Assembly: GCA_031761405.1 (NCBI GenBank)
Contig: JASEVX010000001.1
Coordinates: 20,797,584-20,861,583 of the forward strand
Direction of reading: 5' to 3'
Origin: Serripes groenlandicus
Taxonomy: Eukaryota; Mollusca; Bivalvia; Cardiida; Cardiidae
DNA: 64,000 bases
Made by a program: the position numbers and the translations under genes. Below, piece after piece: positions 42,001-50,419 of the stretch. Each line of letters begins with the position of its first letter. The stretch's first letter is position 1. The notes below the pieces were generated by a model. It did not search any database, was not told where the DNA came from, and saw only the letters and a list, made by a program, of their open reading frames with translations.

Positions 42001-43053
42001 ATAATATATAACGTCAGAGTGCAAGTAGGAAACAGTTCAACATATTGACCGGGGTACAGTTCAATCAAAGATAAAGTAAAGTAGCAACTTTATAATAGAC
42101 TGACAGTTTATACTGATTGGTTGATTGATTGTTTTGTGTTTTACACCGCTTTCAACAATTGTTCACTGTGCTTCCTGGGTAAGTTACCAGTACTACTGAT
42201 CCAATTATCCTGTCACCAGCAATTCAGTCGTAATGCTAACCCTGAGCGCCAAAGAGGGCAGCCATTTCTTCCATGTTTAAGTCTTTGGTATGACCATGCC
42301 TTGAATCGAACCCGCGACCTCCCGCATCCGAGGCGGACGGTCTACCACTACACCACCGAGGCGGTTAACAGTTTATATAAGTCATCAGGTAATATATATA
42401 CCTTATTAAAATGGACGCATACTTCAACTTTGATGTTTAATTAGTGTACTCGCAAACGTATCTTTCACAGAACAATACTACGGACAGTGTATAACGATGC
42501 AGAAGGCGAATTTGTTGACGAAGAGTTTGTGGAACACGTTTTAAAACTCGCGGATGACAATGGCGACGGCGTTCTCCAAATAGAAGGTTTGTTTCAAACG
42601 CAGTCATTTGGAATTAGAAATATATCTAGGAAAAAATAACAAACCATAATTTGTGTGGCTTAATTTCAAAATTTAGTGACATACATGTAGTTACGTTTCG
42701 AGCACACTCAGACATGTAGTTGTTGGAGAAAACCACATATCGTGTTAACCCTTTCCAACATACAACAAATCTGCATCAGACGACTTTGAGAAACGTTTAG
42801 TCACAAATATGGTATTTCTCTAAAAAAAAAAAAGAACAAATATTGAATAATGTTGAACACTTTGAGGCAAAAATAGAAACTGCTCATATTGAGCAAGTTC
42901 ACCCTTTTCACACTGTTTGAAATGTCATCTGCTGCTGCTATGTCGGAAAGCGTCTGTATGTCGAAAAAAGTTCGATATTGATTTTTTGTTTCTATTACAC
43001 TTTCAGAATTCGTTGGCATGTTGATGGCTCGAACCGGTACCCCGCAGAGTTAA
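36012..43053 (+). CDS. Calmodulin-like EF-hand protein (five visible exons, 5' partial)
   Basis: Five exons join with matching phases (1, 1, 2, 1) to 158 residues and a TAA. The start is on an exon I cannot place. The N-terminal half (SLTEEQKTELKKTFEGRLEE, then GLDISKFWTDLEKQELDTID) has EF-hand helices but no canonical calcium loops. The C-terminal half has two good loops: DKNNDGTIDKQE (D1, N3, D5, T7, D9, E12) and DDNGDGVLQIEE (D1, N3, D5, V7, Q9, E12). Overall length and plan fit the calmodulin/troponin-C superfamily, with calcium bound only by the second lobe. It is probably a small cytosolic calcium sensor; the exact subfamily is not recognised. Introns hold SINEs and MITEs, and exon 3 is partly duplicated. 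Confidence 0.85.
36061..36321. mobile_element. Palindromic MITE, GAGCCGT family
   Basis: GAGCCGTTTCAAGACGAAAC to TTTTCTCGTGGAACGGCTC, a full 261-bp copy. It begins 15 bp past the donor of the first visible EF-hand exon. Confidence 0.88.
36357..36600 (-). mobile_element. SINE family C (reverse), truncated
   Basis: (GATT)n start, GGGGTTTAACGCCATTTTTA, TCACGGCGGCCAGTTCACCT, CCTGGTTTTCTCACACCAGT and CCACATAGACTTTGCCCATT; the tRNA-like head is missing. Confidence 0.75.
36605..37385. other. EF-hand gene intron 1, unique-looking DNA
   Basis: No gene or repeat recognised. Confidence 0.4.
37388..37592. mobile_element. TTAA-family hairpin MITE
   Basis: ATTCCCACATGCAAAACAAC, AACTGCAGCAGACGGCTTTG, central palindrome AAATTGCTCATAATGAGCAA, GCCACAATGTTTTCAAAGGT and CGTCTGTCTGTGGGGAA. 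TTAA not kept. Confidence 0.75.
38036..38296. mobile_element. Palindromic MITE, GAGCCGT family
   Basis: GAGCCGTTTCACGAGAAAAC to TTTCTAGTGGAACGGCTC; opposite internal orientation to the copy at 36061 (CAGATCAGCCTGCGCAATTC comes first). Confidence 0.85.
38312..38527 (-). mobile_element. SINE family A (reverse)
   Basis: TTCAATTATATCACGGCGTT, AGCGCCAAGAAGGGCATCCA, GGGGATCGAACCCACGACCT, ACGCTCGACTACTACTCCCC. Confidence 0.75.
38720..38863 (+). CDS. EF-hand gene, exon 2 (degenerate EF-hand)
   Basis: 144 bp between acceptor TTGTCTTATTAG and donor CAAG|GTATGC, phase 1 to 1. Codes for KKTFEGRLEEGSTGLTQVQA, CLLDLNPTGLDISKF and WTDLEKQ. The loops lack the calcium-binding acids. Confidence 0.82.
38888..39105. 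mobile_element. AACCTGTGTTTAAAGA-family MITE
   Basis: Left end ACAGTCCAACCTGTGTTTAA, right end TTAAACACAGGTTCTACTGT; internal GACCCTGCAATTAAAGACCA occurs in tandem. A second partial copy (CAACCTGTGTTTAAAGACCG, TCCACATGTGGTCTTTATTT) follows at 39112-39215. It begins 24 bp past the EF-hand exon 2 donor. Confidence 0.75.
39216..40085. other. EF-hand gene intron 2, no gene seen
   Basis: Loose repeats of GAAGACTCTGGGTCAAAGGT type occur at 39225-39680; the rest is AT-rich. Confidence 0.4.
40087..40306 (-). CDS. Candidate orphan terminal exon inside EF-hand intron 2
   Basis: On the minus strand a good acceptor (ATTTTTTAACAG) is followed by a 73-codon open frame ending in TGA at 40089-40087. The peptide is well mixed and charged (DVNPDRILNKTMEMIEINTI, DELEGNQDAILVKHDPGPIQ, GYSYEPRLQQD), unlike the low-complexity products of nearby repeats. 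No upstream exon was found on this strand. It could be the last exon of a nested antisense gene, a retained fragment of a mobile element, or chance. Confidence 0.35.
40541..40676 (+). CDS. EF-hand gene, exon 3 (canonical EF-hand)
   Basis: 136 bp between acceptor TTTCATTTCAG and donor CTAAT|GTACGT, phase 1 to 2. Codes for ELDTIDLEDFMKLRCF and the loop FDKNNDGTIDKQEL. An alternative donor (TAC|GTATCA, four bases on) would break the frame with exon 4. Confidence 0.88.
40716..40895. mobile_element. TTAA-family hairpin MITE, truncated by duplication
   Basis: TTAACCCTTTCTAAACATAC, GCAGCACACGACTTTGAAAA, GGAGAAATTGATCATCATGA and GGCCACAATGTTTTCAAAA; then the duplicated exon begins. It starts 39 bp past the EF-hand exon 3 donor. 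Confidence 0.75.
40896..41007 (+). pseudogene. Partial tandem copy of EF-hand exon 3 with donor
   Basis: 278 bp downstream of the original, TGGGCGTTCAACAAGTTTGA and the following 90 bp are repeated: the calcium loop codons, the GTACGTATCAGGGCT donor region and the first ~25 bp of the MITE. Within the coding part there are only two differences, GAC to GAT and GAG to GAA, both silent. The copy lacks the 5' half of the exon and any AG acceptor, so it cannot be used as a normal exon. Confidence 0.9.
41010..42110. other. EF-hand gene intron 3, mostly unassigned
   Basis: Scattered MITE remnants (AATTTCTCCTTTTGTCACAA near 41330; CATTTAACCC-like words). 41570-41800 is GC-richer with many CGCGAAT/CGCGGT words, not recognised. 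Confidence 0.4.
42113..42367 (-). mobile_element. SINE family A (reverse)
   Basis: TGATTGGTTGATTGATTGTT, TAATGCTAACCCTGAGCGCC, CATTTCTTCCATGTTTAAGT, TTGAATCGAACCCGCGACCT and GGTCTACCACTACACCACCG. Confidence 0.85.
42471..42586 (+). CDS. EF-hand gene, exon 4 (canonical EF-hand)
   Basis: 116 bp between acceptor TATCTTTCACAG and donor GAAG|GTTTGT, phase 2 to 1. Codes for ITILRTVYNDAEGEFVDEEF and the loop LADDNGDGVLQIE. Confidence 0.88.
42746..42972. mobile_element. TTAA-family hairpin MITE
   Basis: TTAACCCTTTCCAACATACA, GCATCAGACGACTTTGAGAA, AAACTGCTCATATTGAGCAA, GAAAGCGTCTGTATGTCGAA. It lies 34 bp before the acceptor of the last EF-hand exon. Confidence 0.75.
43007..43053 (+). CDS. EF-hand gene, last exon
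   Basis: Acceptor TATTACACTTTCAG, then EFVGMLMARTGTPQS and TAA at 43051-43053. No AATAAA is seen in the next 200 bp. Confidence 0.85.
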
Positions 43054-43458
43054 AACACCGAGCTAACAGATGGAGCCACGTGCGTATAAGGGATACCAAC
43101 AGTTTAGTAGTTTGTTTAAGAAAGATTATTTGAGAAAGGGTGAAACATATAACTGACTTCAATATTCACTGTACATATTCTATGATTGTGCTTTCGTGTT
43201 TCAGAAGATACTGATATAATCATCATAACTAAGGACGTCGTCGTAGTCAATATCATCATCATCATCGTTACCATCGTAACAATAATATTTATCCCTTACC
43301 TACAAACACCAAATATGCAGCAGACGAATATAAAACAGTCTCTGTAAATGCAAGTATGATAATTGAATAGAGCTTAAAACATTGTGGCAAAGGAAATATT
43401 GCAGACGCGTCACAATGCGGCTGTATCAGTATGAGAGAAACGATTAAGATTATAGCGC

Positions 43459-43556
43459 AGTCATCATCACCACTATCATCATCATCATCATCATCATCAT
43501 CTTCACAATCATCATCACCATCATCATCAGCGTCATCATCATCGGCATCATGTACT
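43459..43556. repeat. (ATC)n / (ATG)n microsatellite
   Basis: ATCATCATC runs with small interruptions; on the minus strand it reads as aspartate-rich. An earlier short run lies at 43215-43270. The intervening 43285-43445 is a diverged TTAA-family MITE. Confidence 0.9.
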
Positions 43557-43599
43557 GTGAAAGTTGGTAAATAAGATGAATATGTTCTTGAAGAAAAGG

Positions 43600-44200
43600 T
43601 CAAGTACTAACTGTTGTATATATAGTAGGGATGGCATGATTTGTGCTCAAGTATCTGATTGGTCAGAAGCAAATGACCAATTAGAAGCATTATTAAGAGC
43701 ATGGAGTTCATTGCTGAGAATGTTTTCAGAGTTTTATAGTTTCGGACCCGGACTGCAAGGTCACAAATGCAACACTATCTTTTTTTGCAGTGCACCGCTC
43801 CAAGGTAGTTCTTATGTCGTACATGCGTGTATTTTCATCTAAAGTTTGATTTGCTTCTTGAAAACAGTTGGATAAAGAAACACAGGTTAATTTTGATGAA
43901 AAGGCATGGTTATAATAATATTATATTGTCCACTCAATGAGACAAACCGGTGATAGTGATAGAGACATAGCATATACAATGACGTAAAACAGCATATAAA
44001 AACACTACTAAATATCAATGTTTGCTCGAATTAACAGTTGTGTCACTCTGTTTCTCTTGATATTTCATAGTAAAAAGCGGTGTTTTATATGTGTATCAAA
44101 GCGTTAGCCTAGACAACAACTTACATGGTTTCCTTTCTACTCCGATCTACTTCATACTTCCAAACAATTGAAAATCGCATAGCAGTCTGATAATGCGACT
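43600..44200. other. No gene seen
   Basis: AT-rich DNA; short frames without motifs. Confidence 0.4.
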
Positions 44201-44204
44201 ATAT

Positions 44205-44385
44205 ATATTTGCATGGTGCTTAACGTCGCTTTCAACAATGTTTCAGTTATATCACGACCTTTCGTAGTAAATGTACCAGTACTACTGGTCCATTTATAAT
44301 GACACCAGCGAGTCAGTCGTAATGCCATTGCCACAATCCTGAGTGTCAATGACGGACGCTCTATCAATTGACCACAGAGGCGGAA
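44205..44385 (-). mobile_element. SINE family A (reverse), diverged
   Basis: TGGTGCTTAACGTCGCTTTC, TTTCAGTTATATCACGACCT, CCAGTACTACTGGTCCATTT and GACGGACGCTCTATCAATTG; the middle has a deletion. Confidence 0.7.
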
Positions 44386-44629
44386 GAGAAATTCCTTGCA
44401 TAGTTGTATTCAACAGATCGACTTTTGTCTTTGTTATCCTTACCATCTACTTCAACCAACAATGCTATATTCAAAAGTCAATCCCATATATCTTAGCATG
44501 TGGCACGATGGCTTTTATTCGATTCACTTGATTTGTGTGGACCTCGCATGGTACCAAACGTGATATGTGTATGCTTTATCGCTCAATGCCCTATTCCTCT
44601 TGCCCCTCGAAATCAATTCTTGCACATTT

Positions 44630-45034
44630 TCACTTCGTGTGTTTCAAAGCTTGTTTCCCACTCCATTTCTTTTTAAGTATCTTCTCCTGATTGTTATAGT
44701 CATAGACATCTTGGAATAATTCGGACAATTCGATGCTAGGAAGCTCCTCAGTGTACGTACTCGTTCTATTAAGATCACGGTACAATTTAGACCAAACCAA
44801 AGGACCAATACATTTGAACGAAAAAGTACACGTTATGTTCATTCGGTCCATTAGTGCAATGAACTGTGCGTAGAATGGATGACTACGAACACAGAACAGA
44901 GCTCCATTTGTTAGTAAAATATCGATGTTGCCATAGACAAAATAGTGTTCGCCAGGTTCTAAAGCCAGTGAACATTGACACGAGTCAACGAATAGGTCCA
45001 AAGGTTTAACACTGATAGTATCCAAGTCAAAATA
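44630..45034 (-). pseudogene. Glycosyltransferase fragment (DxD type, GT32/A4GALT-like), 5' truncated
   Basis: The frame starts abruptly with YFDLDTISVKPLD, the DxD sugar-nucleotide/metal motif, and continues LTNGALFCVRSHPFYAQFI and KCIGPLVWSKLYRDL to a TGA at 44632-44630 (about 134 codons). The order DxD, NGA, GP is that of the GT32 and alpha-1,4-galactosyltransferase family. The N-terminal half (membrane anchor and first half of the domain) is missing: the next codon upstream is TAA, formed where a hAT end (TAGGGATGGCAACGA) joins the frame, and no splice acceptor is present. Coding text that remains has no lesions, so the truncation may be fairly recent. The exact enzyme is uncertain. Confidence 0.6.
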
Positions 45035-45035
45035 T

Positions 45036-45247
45036 TAGGGATGGCAACGAATATTCGATCATACGGTCGAATTTTCGAATACTATATCATGGTATCTGTC
45101 GCCATAGTTGCAAGGAAATTTCCCAGCTACATCCGTACCCTCAGAGAGAATCTTCTCAGCAGCTGGACTTCTCAGAATCTCAGAAAGCGATTATCAAGTG
45201 ACATTGTGGATAGCATCATATTTCTGAACAAGACAGCTGTGCATTGA
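45036..45247 (+). pseudogene. hAT transposon remnant: one terminal repeat plus transposase C-terminus
   Basis: TAGGGATGGCAACGAATATT looks like a hAT terminal repeat. From about 45120 the text encodes, across two frames, PATSVPSERIFSAAGLL and then RKRLSSDIVDSIIFLNKT with a stop at 45247: the conserved dimerisation end of hAT transposases. Internal sequence between the end and this piece is deleted, at least one frameshift is present, and the opposite terminal repeat was not found. Confidence 0.75.
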
Positions 45248-45249
45248 AA

Positions 45250-46430
45250 ATGTAGTGTAAACAACTAAACATGTTTGAATTGTTTGTTTAAAAAATTCAT
45301 ATGTAGATTACAGTTTTTAAATGTTATTCGCCTTGTTTTGTTTGTTTACACTAGCCACGTTGTACGTCTGTGTCAGATTTGTCACATTTGAAAACATATG
45401 ACTCATGGGAACATTCCATATCCCCTTTTCAACAATATTTCAGTTACATACAGCATGAGGTGGTTAAATTTCAGGTGTAAACAGGGTAATCAGAACTAAA
45501 TGTTTCGAACAATACATTAAGAATGGGATCAATAAATTAAAATCTGTGTACTTTACTAGCGTATTTTTCACGAACATTTTTTTCATACGAATTCACCGGT
45601 GTAACGGAAATGTCAAATGTGAGTACTGGCTTGTGTGGGGTGGGTGGTGGTGGGGGGGGGGGGGGGGGGGATCCAGATAACCTTCTCGTTACATGTACGT
45701 TAAAGATGATTGTCACGGTAAACGCGATCCTTGTGTTTTCTTTGTTACGTGCACACTAGAGTACAATTTTTTACAATACAATACAATATGTTTTATTGCA
45801 TAAAAGCTACAATTGTTTCGGATAGTATGACGAAACATTTCCTACATTACCTGATCCCTCTCCATCAAAAACGTCCATTATTTAGTACAAATGTTTTCAA
45901 TTGCTGTCAAATTTGAAAAATGTCGTTTAAATGCTTATGACATCATAGAAACAAGAAGTCACATGATTACATTACAAACAATATTCCCGCCTTAAGAAAA
46001 TATGTCAGAAAATAAGAACCAAAATGGCAAAAAAATGAAGTCTATACTATACGTTTGTGGTGGTTCTGAATTTGAATAAATAATATTGCAAACTTCTATA
46101 TCATATATTTTATAACAAAAAATAAAGGAAGCCAGTATTATGGCTAACAAAATAAACAATGAAATGTTTTTTGGAAATAGAAATTAATTGTGTCAATAAG
46201 TAATTTAATCCAAATCATCATGATAAAAATGTGTGTAAAAACGTTTGAAACAGTTAATTAATAAGCATGTCCATGTCTATAGAAATGTTATAGTGATATT
46301 TTATTATAGATTCTAACATGACGTTGTTTTCCTTGCCTATAAAGAGCGAAGAAAATAACCGTTGATTATTCGTCAATAACCAATGGAAATGCACTACTTT
46401 TCACATTGGCGATTCCAGTTATCCCCCCGC
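45250..46430. other. Unassigned, AT-rich
   Basis: Contains a poly(G) tract of about 25 bases near 45648-45670 (GGGTGGGTGGTGG leading in). No gene seen. Confidence 0.5.
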
Positions 46431-46500
46431 GTATAAGCATGTCATTCAGCGTGACGTGACGTAATGAAACATACATGTATAGTATACTACGTCGTCTGCA
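46430..46500 (+). promoter_or_regulatory. Possible promoter region of the 46501 ORF (tandem TGACG)
   Basis: CGTGACGTGACGTAATGAAA at about 46449 holds two overlapping TGACG half-sites, the second reading TGACGTAA as in CRE/ATF sites, about 40-50 bp before the ATG. No TATA box is obvious at a fitting distance. Inference only. Confidence 0.3.
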
Positions 46501-47049
46501 ATGGCCGACTCGATAAATCTACCGTACATGTCACCTATAGGGACTATTTGTACAGTCAGGCGATTAGATGGGCAATGGAGAATTATTGAACATGTCTCTG
46601 ACGGACTTGTGAGAAAATGCGTATTACAGTCAATGGGCCCTACTAAACAGGTGGCCACACGATTTACCTTTGAAATCACAGAGCTATCCAGCTGCACTTA
46701 CGCAGAAATAAATGACTTTTTGATGAGTGTTTCTGGCCTAGGTCAGGAGGATTTGGCAGATCTGGATGAATCATTTGACATAGAAAACCTCCCTGATGAT
46801 ACCTTGATTCAAGAAAATGCCCCTTTGTATGAAAATATGTCTAGTAATGGACAAGAGCCACCAAGTAAGCGCTTTAAAAGCGTATCTGACCACGACATCA
46901 ACCATCTGATGGCACAGAACTCAGAAAGAAGCACTGAGAAACAGACCAAATGGGCTGTTAAACTGCTTAAAAGTAGATATATTTTTAACAGTTTCAGGCT
47001 TACCATGAAAAACATTGAAAACTGGGAGATTCCTGAAATTAAGATTTAG
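46501..47049 (+). CDS. Uncharacterised 182-residue protein; Crypton/QRICH1-like N-terminal segment possible
   Basis: ATG at 46501 to TAG at 47047-47049, one exon. Residues 1-65 are mixed alpha/beta-like (GTICTVRRLDGQWRIIEHVS). Residues 75-125 are acidic (GLGQEDLADLDESFDIENLP). The end has DHDINHLMAQNSERSTEKQT and KWAVKLLK, similar in style to the segment before the DUF3504 domain of Crypton-derived proteins (ZMYM, QRICH1, KCTD1-related). After it the text turns AT-rich (SRYIFNSFRLTMKN); AAAA|GTAGAT right after KLLK could be a splice donor, in which case the last ~25 residues are intron. No downstream exon was identified. It may be a host gene's first exon or a Crypton remnant. Confidence 0.5.
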   Translation: MADSINLPYMSPIGTICTVRRLDGQWRIIEHVSDGLVRKCVLQSMGPTKQVATRFTFEITELSSCTYAEINDFLMSVSGLGQEDLADLDESFDIENLPDDTLIQENAPLYENMSSNGQEPPSKRFKSVSDHDINHLMAQNSERSTEKQTKWAVKLLKSRYIFNSFRLTMKNIENWEIPEIKI

Positions 47050-47054
47050 ATCTT

Positions 47055-48325
47055 CGTTTGGATGCTTTTCATAGACATAGAAAGAAAAAAAAATGTTGTA
47101 AAAATACACAAGAAACCGCTGAACACACTGTCACAGTATGGCCGGATTGTCGCAATTTGACCTTGACTAACAAAGGTCAAAGTTACTTAAGAAATAAACT
47201 ATCAAAAACCGTTTTTGATAGTTTATTTCAATTCTAACATGACCCGACACCTTAACAAAGGGAAATAAATGCACTATTTAGCAAACCAGTACCTCTTTCC
47301 ATTGCTGAGATTGTGCCTCAACCAGAAACTTTAACTAAATGTTGACGGACAGACAGACAGACGGACATCGCCAATCTATAGACATGATTTGCTAGAGAAA
47401 TCCGGCCAAACAAAAAAATCATACTGATCACTTTAAATGAGAGTATGCGGTTAAAATTTCCCAAAATTTAAACTTATTCACAGTTAGCCACATTAAAATG
47501 TGTGCATTATATAAGCAAGCTTTTAAAAAAGTGTTTTTATTTGCAAATTAACATTATTTTGGAGTTCTGATGCTTAGGAATTTGATGCAAAGAAAAACGA
47601 CAAAGGCTCAGTGTTGAACAAACACAATATATTCCTGTAGCCTTTCTTTAGCACAAAAATTTTTAAGATTTAATAGCAACATTATAAAATAAACGACGTA
47701 GCGTTGTTTAACGTTGAATTTTAACGATTGGAGTTTAGATGCGCAGTAATTTGGCCACAAGGGCGGCGGCCCGAGTGGTCAGAATTACACGCATGAAAAC
47801 GACGATAGTTGTTAATTCTACAGCAAACTATGCTACGACTTTTTTTTTATAAATCTAACATGACATTCATGTGTATTTTGACGCAAAAACGTTATTTCTT
47901 TTTGTGGCATCCATGGCGTCATTTTGATGACGTTTAACTGGGTACATGACGTCATATTATTTATCGTTGTTTATCGGCAAATAAACAACGGTTATTTTTC
48001 TTTGCACTTTATAGGCAGGACAAACAACATCATGTCTAGAATATAGTTTAAATAACTTGTTTGCATTTTGAAACTTTAATGCAATTTGTTAGAAATATTT
48101 AGGTTAAAGCGACTGAACTCCAGATACCCAACTGTCGAAAAAAAAAAAAAATCCAATTTTAAGAAAATAAGTGTTATTTTTGTATTTGAGGCATTAAAAT
48201 ATGATAACTGACATATTACATACCCCTATAATCGGTGAGATTTTCTTGTTTTCGATACTTTTTCCATCGCAAATTCTACCCTGTCAGTAACGGGGTAAGT
48301 TTATAAATAGCTTTCGATGCTTTTA
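47055..48325. other. Unassigned
   Basis: No gene seen. A short hairpin (AACTATCAAAAACCG / CGGTTTTTGATAGTT-like) lies near 47200-47225 and a (GACA)n-like run near 47345. If the 46501 ORF is spliced, this is its intron. Confidence 0.4.
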
Positions 48326-48334
48326 ATCTCATTC

Positions 48335-48400
48335 ATCACGTGACTTGAAAAGTCGTCACGTGAATTGAAGAGTCGTCACATGACCGATAGGACGCATGCG
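48335..48400. promoter_or_regulatory. Cluster of CACGTG E-boxes and an NRF1-like site
   Basis: TCACGTGACTTGAAAAGTCG, TCACGTGAATTGAAGAGTCG and TCACATGACC form a 22-bp direct repeat, each with an E-box (CACGTG, CACGTG, CACATG). GACGCATGCGCATTAAATG follows, close to the NRF1 consensus. Another palindromic ATCACGTGAT is at 48565. Such a mix is common in bidirectional housekeeping promoters; no transcript start can be assigned. Confidence 0.35.
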
Positions 48401-48738
48401 CATTAAATGAAACATTTTTATACCATGAAAGTTTTATGCAAAATCACGAGGAGCTCATGCAATCACAAACAAATCTCTGTGATTACTGTCGTTCGACTCC
48501 GTCAAACGTGTAAATTGTGTATAACTGTACACGCCTGTCAGAGTGAACCGCTATATAGTTATATCACGTGATCGTTGCAAGGTGCCCGTCTGAAGGATTC
48601 CGTGGTATTTTTAAATAGAAAACCCCTTCATCGGGACAATTGAAAACGACTCAAGTTCATTTATTGATAAAAAACGATACATTTTCTACCCTGGGTTTAC
48701 TTGGATAACATAAAGAATAACATTTAGGGCGAATTCGA

Positions 48739-48760
48739 TTTTTTTTTTTTTTTTTTTTTT
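48739..48760. repeat. Poly(T) tract (possible minus-strand poly(A) insertion)
   Basis: 22 T at the left end of a region (48760-49035) with an open minus-strand frame. This arrangement would fit a retro-inserted 3' end on the minus strand, but no source gene is recognised. Confidence 0.6.
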
Positions 48761-49111
48761 CGTGCCATCTGGATTTCAGTCGTTTTAAGCTTATGTTCTG
48801 ATGTACGATTATTAATATCACAATCCCGAAGAGAAGGGCCAATATGACCCTTAATAGAATACCTGGGTAATAGTATAGGTAGCAAATGTGTAAGTTGTAA
48901 TATCGGTGGAAAATTGATCAATAATGGGAATGAAAGTGCATGGAGTTGACACTGTAAATGAAACAGATTTTCGTTCCATGACATTTGTAATAAGGCATTA
49001 AACATTTGAGAACTATTTGAAAGGTGGTTCATGTGAAGCTATTTTTCCCCCTATTCTGATTTCGCCTGTTTGCCATGTTCTTCAACTAATTAATTTGGCT
49101 TGAAAACATTT

Positions 49112-49430
49112 TGTAGAGGGTCACCCAAGCAAAACTTCTACCACATTATACTGGAATCGGACAAGCAGATGAAAATGCAAAGAATTTTAAGATTGTGCAA
49201 TTTCCCTTCCACCTTTATGATGCCACATCAATAAAAGTTTTCTCTCTGTACACTTTACAATATTCAACAACTTTGAAAGAGCACAACCAGATGAACATTT
49301 CTGTGAAGTTTGGTCTATTGCTTTGGGGGAAATTGTTTAACGCTATAAGTTAACGACGGACGACAGAGAGTGATCAAAACAGAATCACATTTAGCTTTCA
49401 TCTCACAGTAAGCGTGTACGTGCAATTCAA
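49112..49430. mobile_element. Widespread bivalve repeat (GTAGAGGGTCACC type)
   Basis: TGTAGAGGGTCACCCAAGCA, CTGTGAAGTTTGGTCTATTG and CGACGGACGACAGAGAGTGA are typical of a non-coding repeat common in bivalves; diverged here. Confidence 0.5.
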
Positions 49431-49432
49431 AC

Positions 49433-49630
49433 AAGAGCCCCGCCAACGCTCGTCCTTTTTTACTAAGTCAAACAAAGGGCATAACTCAATAATAATTAAA
49501 GCCAGAGAGATGTGTATTGTTTCTAGGAACATGTGTACCAAGTTTCATTTGAAGATGTAAATGGGTTTTGATTGAGGTGGTAAGGTTAGTTTTGTGAAGA
49601 CGTAGACGCCAAGGGTATCACAATAGCTTC
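49433..49630. mobile_element. Pearl/HINE-like single-unit element
   Basis: ACAAGAGCCCCGCCAACGCT start, then AAAGGGCATAACTCAATAAT, ACCAAGTTTCATTTGAAGAT. The ACAAGA start matches the elements at 9331 and 13351. Confidence 0.5.
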
Positions 49631-49639
49631 TTTGTTTTT

Positions 49640-50090
49640 GTCTTCGGAAAACAAACGAGTCAATAAAATGGGTCTTTTTACATCAATAACTGGATCTGAA
49701 AAGGTGGTAATGGTGGTCATGAATTCGGTTTTTCTTGTTGACCAATGTCCAGTCAGTTGAACGGATCAAAGTGAATACTGATCTCGTACATACGGACAAA
49801 CTTATGGATCATGGGACATTCAAGGTCGTTATTAATAATGGGATTCTTCCGAAAATGATCGGATTTTGCAACTGCAGTTATGGAAACAGAGCCAGTTGAA
49901 TATCAAAGGCACGAAGTATCCTTAGTCTGTTGTATACTGGTTGTTTACATATGCATTGATGCGGATAATAAAATAATTTAGTTCCTATATAATAAGGATA
50001 ATAAATTAAATTTTCCAATTTCAAACCACTTTTTTTGTCAATATAATTCTCAATATAAGGCAATTTGATTTATTTACATATATATATTTA
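49640..50090. other. No gene seen
   Basis: AT-rich, short open frames only. Confidence 0.4.
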
Positions 50091-50249
50091 TAGGTGTTGT
50101 ATATATACATTTGTGTATATATGGGATTTTTGATTATCATCGTGTCAAGTATCATACTTCATTATTTACATCATATCATCTCGATGGCGGGAGACTGATG
50201 ATACGGGTGAAAAACGTTTGTTTATGAATAGTTATTGTGATGCCATATT

Positions 50250-50410
50250 TTCAAATTGGATTTCATGTTGGTTGTCATATTGTTTATTATATTTTGTTTA
50301 ATCAATTTGTTTTATAAAATTAGTTTCTGTAGTTATTGTGTCCAAATGGACTGGCTAGGCCCAATGGAACATGTTTAAAATAAACTTAAACTTAAACTTA
50401 AACTTATAAT
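50250..50410 (+). mobile_element. Probable LINE 3' end with (AAACTT)n tail
   Basis: GTCCAAATGGACTGGCTAGG, CCCAATGGAACATGTTTAAA, then about five TAAACT units at 50378-50406. A simple 6-bp repeat tail after a short 3' UTR is the usual end of CR1/L2- or RTE-like LINEs. No reverse transcriptase is present. Confidence 0.45.
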
Positions 50411-50419
50411 AGAATTGAT

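Noticed and set aside
43289..43603. Aspartate-rich minus-strand ORF
   Set aside because: Product of the (ATC)n microsatellite.
46501..47049. Assignment of the ORF as a complete Crypton recombinase
   Set aside because: No tyrosine recombinase catalytic residues (R..H-R..Y) are present; only a short N-terminal-like block is similar.
48725..48737. Vector-like GGGCGAATTCG next to poly(T)
   Set aside because: It recalls the edge of a cloning-vector site, but only about 11 bases match and normal genomic sequence continues on both sides.
48657..49032. Minus-strand ORFs with a transmembrane-like stretch ending in poly-lysine
   Set aside because: The lysines come from a poly(A)/poly(T) tract and the hydrophobic run from AT-rich codons; two overlapping frames look equally open.
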